From positions 1,798,001 through 1,862,000 of the forward strand of contig CAWDMP010000002.1 in assembly GCA_963803495.1 (NCBI GenBank): DNA of 64,000 bases, read 5' to 3'. The notes under the pieces were generated by a model. The model had not been told where the DNA came from. It ran no database searches and saw nothing but the letters and a program-made list of their open reading frames with translations. Source of the DNA: Persicitalea sp963803495. GTDB lineage: Bacteria; Bacteroidota; Bacteroidia; Cytophagales; Spirosomataceae. This document shows, one piece after another, positions 1 to 8,971 of the stretch (position 1 is its first letter; the number at the start of each line of letters is the position of its first letter). The position numbers and the translations under genes were made by a program.

Positions 1-2754
1 GAGCAGATTTCGACTAATCGTACATCCAACTTCGTCAGTGGGCTACAAGGGAAGATGGCAGGCGTCAATATCACTTCGATGGGAACGGGGCCAGCGGGAA
101 CGGCTAAAATCCGCATTCGCGGGCAGTCGTCGTTTAGTGGCAACAATTCGCCGCTGATCGTGGTCAACGGCGTGCCGATCGACAATTCTAATTACGCCAT
201 CGGCGGAGATTTCGGCAGCCGCTCTTCCAATGCGTCCGACGGCGGCGACGGTCTAAGCAGCATCAACCCCGACGATATCGAGACCATGACCGTGCTGAAA
301 GGCGCGACGGCGGCGGCCCTCTACGGCTCCCGCGCCAAAGACGGCGTGGTGATGATTACAACCAAAACGCGCGGTTCGGGCAAGGGCTTCGGCGTGACGT
401 ATAACGCCAACTTTACTACAGATACCCCGTTGGATTTCACGGATTACCAATACGAATACGGCCAGGGTGAAGGCGGCAAGCGTCCCACGACGGCCAATCC
501 GACCTCGGGGGTGTGGAGCTTCGGCGAGAAGTTTGAGCCGGGCATGACGCAGACGCTGTTCGACAATGAGACCTGGCCCTACGAACCCGTACGCAATCGC
601 GTGAACCAGTTCTACCGCACGGGGACGAACTTTACCAATACTGTCACGGTATCCAACAATGGAGAGAATGGCGGGTTCAGCCTGTCGCTGGGCAACACCG
701 ATAATAAGGGCATTATGCCCAACAACACCTTCAACCGAAAAGTCATCAATCTGGGCTTTACCCAAAATATCACCAGCAAACTCACCGCGACGGGTAACAT
801 CAACTATTCACTGGAAGATAACATCAACCCGCCGCAGTTGAACACGCAGGACCTCGCGGTTTCCACGGTCATTTTCACGCTGGCTAACTCAATGCCCTTC
901 GAGGCGTTGCGGCAAAACCAGACGCTCGACAACGGCGACGAGTTTGTATTCTCGCGCTTTCTGGTGCGGAACAACCCCTACTATTCGATGAGCAACAAGT
1001 TTGAGAACACCGACCGCAGCCGCTTGTTCGGCAACGTTGCCCTGAAGTACCAGTTTACCGATTGGCTCTATCTGCAAGGTCGCCTGGCGCAGGATTCTTA
1101 CGTCCGCAACCAGGAATATAATATTCCGAACGGCTACGCGCCCATTCCCAGAGCGCCCATCGGCTTCGTCAATGGCCAATTCACGCAGGATGTGCGCCAG
1201 AATCTTGAGCGCAACCTGGATTTCATCTTGGGGGCCAACAAAATATTCGGCGATTTCGGTGTGGATGTTACGCTGGGCGGCAACCAGCGCTACGCCCGCA
1301 ACGACTACAACAGCGTAACGGTGCAAGACTTCATTCAGCCCGGCCTTTACACGGTCATGAACGGACGCATCAAGGACCCGCTGTACCGCCTGTCGGAGAA
1401 GAAGATCAACTCGCTTTTCGGCGCGGCGACCTTCTCTTACAAGGAATTTCTGTACCTGGGCGTTACGGCCCGCAACGACTGGTTTTCGACGCTGGCTCCG
1501 GCCAACCGTAGCATCTTATATCCGTCCGTGACGGGTAGTTTTGTATTCTCGCAAGCCTTCGAAGGGCTGCCTAGCTGGATTGGTTTCGGCAAACTGCGGG
1601 CGGCTTACGCGCAGGTGGGTTCCGACAACGTGGACCCCTACTCTAATGCCCTGTATTTCAGCGTAGAGAATAATTCTTTTCCCAATCCGTCGGGTCGGGA
1701 TGTTCCGGTGGGCGGGATTAACACCAACACGGTCCCCAACAAGAATCTGCGTCCGCTCCGTATTCAGGAGGCCGAGGCGGGTATCGAGTTGAAGATGTTT
1801 GAGAATAAAATCGGGCTGGACTTTACCTACTACCACAAAACAACCGACGACCAGATCCTGGCCGCCCAGGTTTCCGATGCCTCGTCCTACACCAGAAAGC
1901 TTATCAATGTGGGCCGTAGCATGAACCAGGGCCTGGAAATGCTGCTGACATTCTCACCCGTAGTGGCCAAGGATTTCCGCTGGGACGTGAGCGCCAACGC
2001 TTCTTATAACACTTCCAAAGTACTGAAACTGGGCTTGTCAGACAACGACACGATCATAACTGTCAACAGTGGCGGCGGTCGCACATTGAACCAGGTTGTG
2101 GGTAAGCCGCTAAGCCAGATTTATACTTTCGCGTATCTCCGTGACGACCAAGGCCGTCAGGTGTTCGATGCCAAGAGTGGCTTCCCGCTGCGCAACAACG
2201 TGCAACAGAATTTCGGCTCAGCCCTCCCTAAGTACTTTGGCGGTATTACCAACACCTTCACCTACCGGGGCATCTCGCTGTCCGCGCTGATCGACTTCAA
2301 ACTGGGCCACAAGATGATCGCCGGACGCAACATCAACTACGTACGCCATGGCCTGTCGAAGCGGACGCTACCGGGCCGCGATGTAGGGTACGTGATCGGC
2401 AATGGCGTGAACCCCAACGGCGAAATCAACACCACCCGGGCCCCGGTACAGCCTTTCTATGAGTCGCTCAACCCGCAGGGACTCAACGAAGACTTCGTCT
2501 TCAACGCCGGATTCTGGAAGCTTCGCCAGATTACGCTGGGCTATGACTTCACCAGATTCCTGGGTGAGCGCTCGTTTGTGAAGGGCGTAAAGCTCAACGC
2601 CGTGGCCAATAACGTCTTGATCCTCAAGAAATGGACGGAGAATATGGATCCCGAAGAAGCCCTCAACTCTTCGGACAACGCCGTAGGACTGGACTTCTGG
2701 CCCGGCCTGCCGCCGACCAGGAGCATGGGTTTTAACTTGAACGTGAGATTTTAA
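1..2754 (+). CDS. SusC/RagA-family TonB-dependent outer-membrane receptor, 5'-truncated by window edge
   Basis: The reading frame is open from base 1, so the start, signal peptide, carboxypeptidase-like domain and TonB box lie outside the window. What remains is the plug domain (IRIRGQSS, PLIVVNGVPID, and the SusC hallmark SINPDDIETMTVLKGATAAALYGSRAKDGVV at about residues 85-115, which I recognise only by its spaced motifs) followed by a large beta-barrel ending in an aromatic residue (NVRF). The family imports oligosaccharides or other nutrients across the outer membrane with a SusD lipoprotein lid. The susD gene follows after 10 bp, so the two are co-transcribed. The substrate cannot be read from the sequence, but the downstream sugar-acid enzymes suggest a glycoside or sugar-acid-containing compound. 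Confidence 0.95.
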   Translation, partial: EQISTNRTSNFVSGLQGKMAGVNITSMGTGPAGTAKIRIRGQSSFSGNNSPLIVVNGVPIDNSNYAIGGDFGSRSSNASDGGDGLSSINPDDIETMTVLKGATAAALYGSRAKDGVVMITTKTRGSGKGFGVTYNANFTTDTPLDFTDYQYEYGQGEGGKRPTTANPTSGVWSFGEKFEPGMTQTLFDNETWPYEPVRNRVNQFYRTGTNFTNTVTVSNNGENGGFSLSLGNTDNKGIMPNNTFNRKVINLGFTQNITSKLTATGNINYSLEDNINPPQLNTQDLAVSTVIFTLANSMPFEALRQNQTLDNGDEFVFSRFLVRNNPYYSMSNKFENTDRSRLFGNVALKYQFTDWLYLQGRLAQDSYVRNQEYNIPNGYAPIPRAPIGFVNGQFTQDVRQNLERNLDFILGANKIFGDFGVDVTLGGNQRYARNDYNSVTVQDFIQPGLYTVMNGRIKDPLYRLSEKKINSLFGAATFSYKEFLYLGVTARNDWFSTLAPANRSILYPSVTGSFVFSQAFEGLPSWIGFGKLRAAYAQVGSDNVDPYSNALYFSVENNSFPNPSGRDVPVGGINTNTVPNKNLRPLRIQEAEAGIELKMFENKIGLDFTYYHKTTDDQILAAQVSDASSYTRKLINVGRSMNQGLEMLLTFSPVVAKDFRWDVSANASYNTSKVLKLGLSDNDTIITVNSGGGRTLNQVVGKPLSQIYTFAYLRDDQGRQVFDAKSGFPLRNNVQQNFGSALPKYFGGITNTFTYRGISLSALIDFKLGHKMIAGRNINYVRHGLSKRTLPGRDVGYVIGNGVNPNGEINTTRAPVQPFYESLNPQGLNEDFVFNAGFWKLRQITLGYDFTRFLGERSFVKGVKLNAVANNVLILKKWTENMDPEEALNSSDNAVGLDFWPGLPPTRSMGFNLNVRF

Positions 2755-2764
2755 TTTATAAAAA

Positions 2765-4294
2765 ATGAAAAAGCTACTCATACTCCTTACCATCTGCCTG
2801 TTCGCCACTTCCTGCGATGAGGGTTTTGACGAAATCAATACCAACAAAGTCGATCCTACTTCGCTGGCGCCTTCGTTTGTGTTGAACAAGGCTATTATCA
2901 GCACCACCTACAACAGTGGTGGCGAAACGCTGGGCATGCTGACCTATAATTTCCCGATCGTGCAGCAGATCGTAACGCCCTACGGTAGTTCGTTGTCCGG
3001 TGGGAACTATGATCAAATCAATAACAGCAACACCGACCGCGTGTGGACCAATTTCTACCGTAATGTGCTCAAACAACTGATTCCGGTGCTGGACCAGACC
3101 AGAGACGACCCCAAGCAGTCGAATATCTATAATCAGGCCCGCATCTGGAAAGCCTACAGTTTTATGATCCTGACGGATACCTACGGCGATATTCCATACT
3201 TTGAGGCTGGGCAGGGCTTTACCACCGAAATCATTACGCCCAAGTACGACCCGCAGGAGGCCATTTATAAAGACATCCTGAAAGAACTCGACGAGGCTTC
3301 CGCCGCCCTAACGACCGCGCAGGACCCCATCACGACCGACATTCTGTACGGTGGCAATGTAGCCAAGTGGAAAAAGCTGGGCAACTCGATGCTGCTACGG
3401 GCGGCCATGCGGCTGTCGAAGGTTGATCCGGCCACGGCCCAGACCTACGTCAAAAAAGCCGTCGCGGGCGGCGTGTTCGAGTCCAACGCTGACAACTCCA
3501 TTATCCGGCACACGGCGATTTACAACAACTACATCGCCAATCACCTTTCGGCCCGCGAGAAGACGAACTTTTACCTCGCCGCACCCTTCGTCAACTACCT
3601 GAAAGATAACAACGACCCGCGCTTGCCCGTCTTTGCGGTGCGCTACGTAGGGGCCAAGGGCGGGCCGGAGCAAAATGCCTCCCGCGCTTCCTCCGACCCT
3701 AAAGTACAGGTGGGCATGCCGATGGGCTACAACGACGTGACGATCAGCTCGACTTTCGCCGCCAACGGCGTGGCGAGTTTGTGGGATTATTCGCAGGTGA
3801 ATCTGAGCACGGTACTCAAACTGGACGCGCCCGAATTCCACATCACCTACGCGCAGGTACAACTCCTGCTGGCCGAAGCCGCTTTTCGGGGCTGGGTGAC
3901 GGGTACCGCCGCTGAGTACTACAACAAAGGCGTGCGGGCCAACATGGAGCAAATGGCCGCTTACGGCGCCAACGCCGCCATTCCCGAAGCCAGCATCAAA
4001 GCCTACCTCGACGCCCACCCGCTGGTAGCGGGCAAAGAGTTGGAGCAAATCAACACGCAGTACTGGGTCGCCACCTTCCTCGACGGCAACGAGTCGTGGG
4101 CCAACTTCCGGCGCAGCGGCTTCCCGGCTCTGAAGAAAAACCCCTACCCCGGCTCCGAAATCAAGGGCGACTTCATCCGCCGCCTGCCTTACCCCGACAG
4201 CGAATTGACCGTCAACGTCGGCAGCGTCAACGAAGCCATCAGCCGCCAGGGCCCGAACGATCTGGACACGCGGGTTTGGTGGGACAAGAAATAA
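2765..4294 (+). CDS. SusD-like outer-membrane lipoprotein (SusD-like_2 type)
   Basis: A 509-residue protein with a lipoprotein signal peptide ending at Cys17 (FATSC), so it should sit on the outer-membrane surface. The segment just after the lipobox (DEINTNKVDPTSL) and the C-terminal pattern (NYGxxR-like RRLPYPDSE, ending with an RVWWD motif) are typical of the SusD-like family that pairs with SusC receptors and captures glycans or other polymers. It starts 10 bp after the susC stop and is followed by a long inverted repeat, so susC-susD may form a transcription unit partly separated from the enzyme genes. Ligand specificity is unknown. Confidence 0.93.
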   Translation: MKKLLILLTICLFATSCDEGFDEINTNKVDPTSLAPSFVLNKAIISTTYNSGGETLGMLTYNFPIVQQIVTPYGSSLSGGNYDQINNSNTDRVWTNFYRNVLKQLIPVLDQTRDDPKQSNIYNQARIWKAYSFMILTDTYGDIPYFEAGQGFTTEIITPKYDPQEAIYKDILKELDEASAALTTAQDPITTDILYGGNVAKWKKLGNSMLLRAAMRLSKVDPATAQTYVKKAVAGGVFESNADNSIIRHTAIYNNYIANHLSAREKTNFYLAAPFVNYLKDNNDPRLPVFAVRYVGAKGGPEQNASRASSDPKVQVGMPMGYNDVTISSTFAANGVASLWDYSQVNLSTVLKLDAPEFHITYAQVQLLLAEAAFRGWVTGTAAEYYNKGVRANMEQMAAYGANAAIPEASIKAYLDAHPLVAGKELEQINTQYWVATFLDGNESWANFRRSGFPALKKNPYPGSEIKGDFIRRLPYPDSELTVNVGSVNEAISRQGPNDLDTRVWWDKK

Positions 4295-4296
4295 TT

Positions 4297-4416
4297 GTGA
4301 ATTAGTGAATGTCGGAATTAGTGAATAGAATGCAGGAATCGCTGCCTTTTATTTATCGCCGGGCGACCCCGTCCGACATTCCGACATTCCAACATTCACT
4401 AATTCACTAATTGATT
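4297..4416. repeat. Intergenic imperfect inverted repeat built of short tandem words
   Basis: The left arm (about 4297-4326) has repeated words of the type GTGAATTAGTGAAT plus GTCGGAAT. The right arm (about 4370-4413) carries the reverse complement (ATTCCGACATT, ATTCACTAATTCAC) with one unit extra. The GC-rich loop contains GGGCGACCCCGTC. The arms are long enough to form a strong RNA or DNA hairpin between susD and the next enzyme gene. Function is not known; a transcript-stability element, an attenuator or a MITE-like repeat are all possible. Confidence 0.7.
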
Positions 4417-5751
4417 ATGAAACGACGCGATACACTTAAAACCCTGGGCGGCTCGGCCGGGCTGTTGGGACTTTTTGGCGGAATGTCCACCGCCGAGGCG
4501 CGGGAAGCGGCGGGAACGCCGGCCTACGCCCTGGGCATGAAACCTGTCACGATTACCAAAGTACGCGCCATTGCCACCGCGCCGCAGGGGCCGAATTTGA
4601 CTGTGGTGAAGGTCGAGACATCCGAGCCGGGTTTATACGGGTTAGGCTGCTCGACCTTTACGCAACGCGCTGCTGTGGTACTTCCGGCCATCAACACCTA
4701 CCTCGATGAGTTTGCCAGAGGCAAGGACGTGGACAATATCGAGGACATCTGGCAGGGCGCCTACGTGAGTTCGTACTGGCGCAATGGGCCCGTGCTCAAT
4801 AATGCCCTCAGCGGCCTGGACCAAGCCCTGTGGGACATCAAAGGTAAACGCGCCGGGATGCCCGTCTATCAACTTTTGGGTGGGAAAGTGCGCTTTGCGA
4901 TTCCCTGCTACACCCACGCCAACGGCAACTCGCCCGAGGCCGTCGCCGACGACGTGCAGAAGTTGCAGGAACGGGGCTACAAGCATATCCGCATCCAACA
5001 GGGCGGCTACGGGGCCGTTGGGGCCACCGCCCAGACGCCCGACTACAAGGCAGCCAACTTTGGCGGCGAGAAAGACAATTTCATGAACGAACAGGCGTAC
5101 CTGAAATCGGTGCCTATTATGTTCAAGACCGTGCGGGAGCGCGTGGGTGAGGAATTGGAACTTTTGCACGACATCCACGAGCGAGTGCAGCCGATGAATG
5201 CCATCAATATGATCAAGAAGCTGGAAGAGTACCGTCCCTTCTTCATCGAAGATCCGTTCTCACCCGAAAATATGGAATGGTTTCGACAACTCAGGATGTC
5301 CACGACGGTACCTATCGCGATGGGTGAGCTTTTCAACAACATCAACGAGTTCAAGGAGCCGATGGCCAACCGCCTGTTCGACTATATCCGCTGCCACGTC
5401 TCGCAGATCGGTGGCCTGACGCCCGCCATGAAAGTGGCGCGGCTGGGCGAGTGGTTCAATGTACGCACCGCCTGGCATGGCCCCGGCGACGTCTCGCCCG
5501 TGGGCCACGCCGCGCAGGCGCACATCGACTTCGCAATCTGGAATTTCGGTATCCAGGAAGCCGTGAATTTCTCCGATCAGATGAAGGAAGTATTCACGGG
5601 CTGCCCCACGATGAATAATGGCTATATGTCGGTCAATGAGGCCCCTGGCTTTGGCGTGGACATCAACGAAAAAGAGGCCGCCAAGTACCCCATTGGCACC
5701 AAATCCAACTGGCAGGTACGAAGGGCAGACGGGACGATTATACGACCGTGA
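4417..5751 (+). CDS. Tat-exported ManD/RspA-type sugar-acid dehydratase (enolase superfamily)
   Basis: A 444-residue protein starting at ATG 4417; an in-frame TTG six bases upstream is unlikely. It opens with a twin-arginine signal (MKRRD then a hydrophobic stretch), so it is predicted to act outside the cytoplasm. The body matches the D-mannonate/D-gluconate dehydratase (ManD, RspA) family. Visible catalytic residues are Asp252 and His254 (LHDIHE), Glu278 (IEDPF), Glu304 (MGELF), His354 (AWHGPGD) and Glu381 (GIQE), keeping the spacing of characterised ManD enzymes. The expected product is a 2-keto-3-deoxy-sugar acid. The family includes low-efficiency members, so the substrate is uncertain. 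The stop overlaps the lacI start by 4 bp (GTGA), showing translational coupling with the regulator. A Tat signal on a ManD homologue is unusual. Confidence 0.88.
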   Translation: MKRRDTLKTLGGSAGLLGLFGGMSTAEAREAAGTPAYALGMKPVTITKVRAIATAPQGPNLTVVKVETSEPGLYGLGCSTFTQRAAVVLPAINTYLDEFARGKDVDNIEDIWQGAYVSSYWRNGPVLNNALSGLDQALWDIKGKRAGMPVYQLLGGKVRFAIPCYTHANGNSPEAVADDVQKLQERGYKHIRIQQGGYGAVGATAQTPDYKAANFGGEKDNFMNEQAYLKSVPIMFKTVRERVGEELELLHDIHERVQPMNAINMIKKLEEYRPFFIEDPFSPENMEWFRQLRMSTTVPIAMGELFNNINEFKEPMANRLFDYIRCHVSQIGGLTPAMKVARLGEWFNVRTAWHGPGDVSPVGHAAQAHIDFAIWNFGIQEAVNFSDQMKEVFTGCPTMNNGYMSVNEAPGFGVDINEKEAAKYPIGTKSNWQVRRADGTIIRP

Positions 5752-6788
5752 AGAAAAAGGTTTCCATGAAAGACATCGCCACCAGGGCCGGGGTATCCAC
5801 GGCTTTAGTGTCCTATGTATTGAACGGCAAGGCGGAGGAAAATCGGGTGGGGGATGAAATGGCGGCGAAAGTTCGGAAGATTGCGAAGGAGCTAAACTAC
5901 CTGCCCAACCACCTGGCGAAAAGTTTGCGTAGTGGCAAGACATTCACGATCGGCCTGGTGATTGCCGATATTTCCAACCCGTTTTTTGCCAACATTGCCA
6001 GGGTAGTGGAGGACGAAGCCCGGCGCAACGGCTACACCGTCATCATTGGGAGTTGCGACGAGAACGCCGGGAAATCCTGGGATTTGGTCAATGTACTGAT
6101 CAACCGACAGGTGGATGGATTCATCATTGTTTCCTGCGAGGGATCGGAGAAGCAGGTACTTTATTTAAAGGAAAAGAATATTCCCTTTGTGCTGTTGGAT
6201 CGCCATTTTCCCGATATCCAGACCGACTTCGTTGCGACCAACAACTACAAAGCCTCCTACGATGCCGCCACGCACCTGATCCGGGGGGGCTACGAGCGCA
6301 TCGGCATGGTGGCCTACAAATCGGAGATGTTCCACATGGCCGAGCGGATTCGCGGCTACCGCCATGCTTTGCGCGACAATGGCGTAGATTTCGATCCGAG
6401 CTGGCTGAAGGAGGTGCAGTTTGAGACGATGGAGCGGGAAGTCAAAGCCGCCCTCGATGAAATAACTACCTCCGGCCAGAAACCAGACGCTCTGATTTTT
6501 GCTACCTACGGGTTGGCGATCAATGGCCTGAGATACATCAATGCATTGAAATTGAAAGTACCTTCCGACCTGGCGATCGTCAGCTTCGGGCAGGCGGAGG
6601 GTTTCGATTTATACTGCTGCCCAATTTCTTTCATGAAACAGCCTATCGAGTTGTTGGGCGAAACGGCGGTCGAGTACCTGCTGGGTAAAATAAACAACCC
6701 CGACGAAGGCATGAAGCAAATCCTGATGGAAGCGAAACTGGTAGCGCGGGATTCGTCGATGGCGAGGAAAGAAGAGTTGATCCAATGA
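5748..6788 (+). CDS. LacI-family transcriptional regulator
   Basis: A 346-residue regulator that most likely starts at GTG 5748, overlapping the upstream stop by 4 bp; ATG 5766 is an alternative. Residues about 7-55 form the LacI helix-turn-helix and hinge (MKDIATRAGVSTALVSYVLNG, then NYLPNHLAKSLRSGKT). The rest is a periplasmic-binding-protein-like sensor domain (IGLVIADISNPFFANIARVVE). It should repress or activate the sugar-acid locus in response to a sugar or sugar acid. Coupling to the ManD-like gene and its position between two dehydratase genes point to local control. I could not identify its operator with confidence; the promoter of the first susC gene is outside the window. Confidence 0.93.
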   Translation: MKKKVSMKDIATRAGVSTALVSYVLNGKAEENRVGDEMAAKVRKIAKELNYLPNHLAKSLRSGKTFTIGLVIADISNPFFANIARVVEDEARRNGYTVIIGSCDENAGKSWDLVNVLINRQVDGFIIVSCEGSEKQVLYLKEKNIPFVLLDRHFPDIQTDFVATNNYKASYDAATHLIRGGYERIGMVAYKSEMFHMAERIRGYRHALRDNGVDFDPSWLKEVQFETMEREVKAALDEITTSGQKPDALIFATYGLAINGLRYINALKLKVPSDLAIVSFGQAEGFDLYCCPISFMKQPIELLGETAVEYLLGKINNPDEGMKQILMEAKLVARDSSMARKEELIQ

Positions 6789-6805
6789 AAATTTTGACTA
6801 AAAAA

Positions 6806-6873
6806 TAAACCGCAAAGGCGCAAAGACGCAAGGGGCTTACCCCGATTGCGCCCTAGCGACTTTGCGGTAAAAA
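6806..6873. repeat. Intergenic inverted repeat of CGCAAAG-type words
   Basis: The left arm has repeated words (CCGCAAAGGCGCAAAGACGC) and the right arm ends in ACTTTGCGGT, which pairs with the left edge. The element fills the gap between lacI and the next dehydratase gene and has the same build as the other word-repeat hairpins in this window. It could act as a weak terminator or mRNA-stability hairpin; no function is demonstrated. Confidence 0.6.
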
Positions 6874-6877
6874 CATT

Positions 6878-8119
6878 ATGCAAAGACGACATTTCCTAAA
6901 ATCCACCGCCCTAGGCTCCGCTGCCGTACTTTCCGGTCTGCCCCTCCACAAATCCCAAGCCGCTTCCAACCTGAAAATCATCAAAATCAGGTACTACGCC
7001 GCGCCGGGCTACGACAAACCGCTGTTCAATCAGGCGCGGGGCATCGTCGAAATCGAGACCGACGGCGGCCTCATCGGCATCGGCGAAGGCGGCTCCAAGG
7101 ACATGATCGAGCAGTGCGCTCAGATGCTCATCGGTGAAGATCCGTTCCGCATCGAGCACCTGTGGCAGTACATCTATCGGGGGATGTTCTACCCGCCGGG
7201 CCGCGAAAAGCTCCACGCCCTGGGCGCGTTAGAAATGGCCCTTTGGGACTTAAAAGCCAAAGCGCTCAAAGTACCCGTCTATGAACTTCTCGGCGGCGCG
7301 ACCCGCGACTATGTGGAATGCTACGCCACGGGTTTCCGCCCCTCCAACGCCAAAACCGACGAAGGACGCGCCCGCGATTGCATCGAGGCAGGCTTTCGCG
7401 CCTACCGCATCGGCCCCACGGGCGGCAACGGCGAGGAGCCTTTTGATTTTTACGAAAACGTCAAGAAAACCATCGAACACTGCAAGCGCATCGACGAAGC
7501 CGTGGGCGGCGGCGGGCATTGGGCCATCGACCTGCACACCCGCTTCGACCTGACCGACGGGCTGAAAATCTGCACCGCGCTGGAAGATCTCGAGCCCTAT
7601 TTCATCGAAGACATCGTGCGGTCAGAGAATCCCGGCGTTTACAAAAATGTGCGTTCCATGACCAATGTACCCATTGCCGTCGGCGAGCAGTACGGCGACC
7701 GATGGGACAGCAATGAACTTATCGAAGACCGGCTGATCGACTATACCCGTTTCACGCTGCCCAACACGGGCGGCATCGCCGAGTTCAAGAAACTGGCCGC
7801 AATTTGTGAAACGCACTATGTCGGCATGATTCCGCACTTTACGGGGCCGCTGTCCACCGCCGCGCTGGTACACGTGCTGGGTTCCAGTAGTCCGTCGCGT
7901 TGCATGATGGAATTGGGCGGCGGCGAAGTCGAGCGTCCGCCCTACTTCAACGAGGATTTCATCAGTTTCAAAAACGGTAAACTCTATCTCAACGATGCTC
8001 CCGGCCTGGGCGTGAAGTTCGATCCTAAGAAAGCTACGTTCGTGATGGAGGTGAAAGAAAAGACCAAATTCCCGCACCCGATCTTGAAAGCCCCGGATGG
8101 GTCGATTCATAATTGGTAG
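6878..8119 (+). CDS. Tat-exported mandelate racemase/muconate lactonizing-family enzyme, probable sugar-acid dehydratase
   Basis: A 413-residue enolase-superfamily protein with a twin-arginine signal (QRRHFLKSTALG) and a predicted cleavage near residue 29 (SQAAS). The N-terminal capping domain is followed by the barrel with Asp218/His220 (IDLHTRFD), Glu244 (FIEDI), Glu270 (VGEQYG) and His320 (IPHF), the expected metal ligands and general base of the dehydratase-type subgroups. The usual KxK motif of strand two reads YRIG here, arguing against a true mandelate racemase. It likely dehydrates an aldonic or uronic acid in the periplasm. It is distinct from the ManD-like protein upstream, so the locus holds two different enzyme types of the superfamily. 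The exact substrate is unknown. Confidence 0.85.
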   Translation: MQRRHFLKSTALGSAAVLSGLPLHKSQAASNLKIIKIRYYAAPGYDKPLFNQARGIVEIETDGGLIGIGEGGSKDMIEQCAQMLIGEDPFRIEHLWQYIYRGMFYPPGREKLHALGALEMALWDLKAKALKVPVYELLGGATRDYVECYATGFRPSNAKTDEGRARDCIEAGFRAYRIGPTGGNGEEPFDFYENVKKTIEHCKRIDEAVGGGGHWAIDLHTRFDLTDGLKICTALEDLEPYFIEDIVRSENPGVYKNVRSMTNVPIAVGEQYGDRWDSNELIEDRLIDYTRFTLPNTGGIAEFKKLAAICETHYVGMIPHFTGPLSTAALVHVLGSSSPSRCMMELGGGEVERPPYFNEDFISFKNGKLYLNDAPGLGVKFDPKKATFVMEVKEKTKFPHPILKAPDGSIHNW

Positions 8120-8156
8120 AGGGGAACGTTGCTGTTTGCTAGAAATATTCTAGAGG

Positions 8157-8294
8157 GGGTTAATGGTCAATGGTTAACACGGGGCGCCGGCAGCGGCCGA
8201 CCGTCCGTGGCGTCAAACGGCGCTCAATGATTTCCTTCTGACATCGCCTGTACTCCGCGTACCGTTAACCCTTAACCGTTGACCTTTTAACCCA
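8157..8294. repeat. Long intergenic inverted repeat of GGTTAA/GGTCAA words
   Basis: The left arm (8158-8180) contains GGTTAATGGTCAATGGTTAAC and the right arm (8262-8291) contains GTTAACCCTTAACCGTTGACC, an imperfect reverse complement. About 80 bp of GC-rich sequence lies between them. It is placed between the second dehydratase gene and the internally deleted one. Confidence 0.65.
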
Positions 8295-8312
8295 AAAACA
8301 AAAATTTAAAAT

Positions 8313-8909
8313 ATGAAACGAAACGCTATCTCTCGCCGCTCAGCCATCCAATCCGTCCTCGGCGTGGCGGGAGTAACGGCGATGGCCCTTCCGAAAGGTT
8401 CTTACGCCGCCGCCGCTGGACCCCCGCAAATTCGGCCATACGGACAGGTTAAAATCACCAAACTCGAAACCTTTTTGGTCAAGCCGCGCTGGATTTTCCT
8501 GAAAATCCATACCGATGCAGGCGGAATTTTTGGCAAAGCATTGGAGCCCTACCAGCCCATGTTCGTGGAGGAACCTTGCCAGGCCCAGAACGTGGACACG
8601 ATGGTGGACATCGCCAAAAGTACCCACCTGCCCATCGCCCCGCACAACCCCATGGGGCCGATCTCGCTGGCCGTCGGCCTGAACCTCGCCGCCAGCATCC
8701 CCAACTTCCTCGTGCAGGAGCAGGTCACGCTTGGCGACGGGTACTTAAAGGAACCCTTCAAACTCCAAAGCGACGGCACGGTGATGATCCCCAACAAACC
8801 CGGCCTGGGCGTGGAGCTGGACGAAGACCAGATGAAGGATAAAATCGGCCACGACTGGAAGAACCGCGAAAGCTACGACCCGCTGGACGGGTCGGTGGTG
8901 GATTGGTGA
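8313..8909 (+). pseudogene. Internally deleted galactonate dehydratase-like gene (DgoD type), reading frame kept
   Basis: The 198-residue frame starts with a Tat-like signal (SRRSAIQSVLG) and continues as a DgoD-type N-terminus (ITKLETFLVKPRW, FLKIHTD). At about residue 71 it jumps to the middle of the barrel (LEPYQPMFVEEP), and at about residue 109 it jumps again from HLPIA to PHNPMGPISLA near the C-terminal end, finishing normally at GLGVELDED and VVDW. Complete family members with a leader are about 420 residues, so roughly half is missing in two blocks. The Asp/His pair and one of the Glu metal ligands are gone; the FVEEP glutamate and the PHNP histidine remain. Both deletions keep the frame. 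It cannot form a complete barrel and is probably a non-functional remnant, unless the deletions are assembly errors. Confidence 0.8.
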
Positions 8910-8971
8910 GGGACGATCGATTATTGGGTAAAAAAATAGCATTGCTGCCTTCTCTCAAAAACAACAACTCC

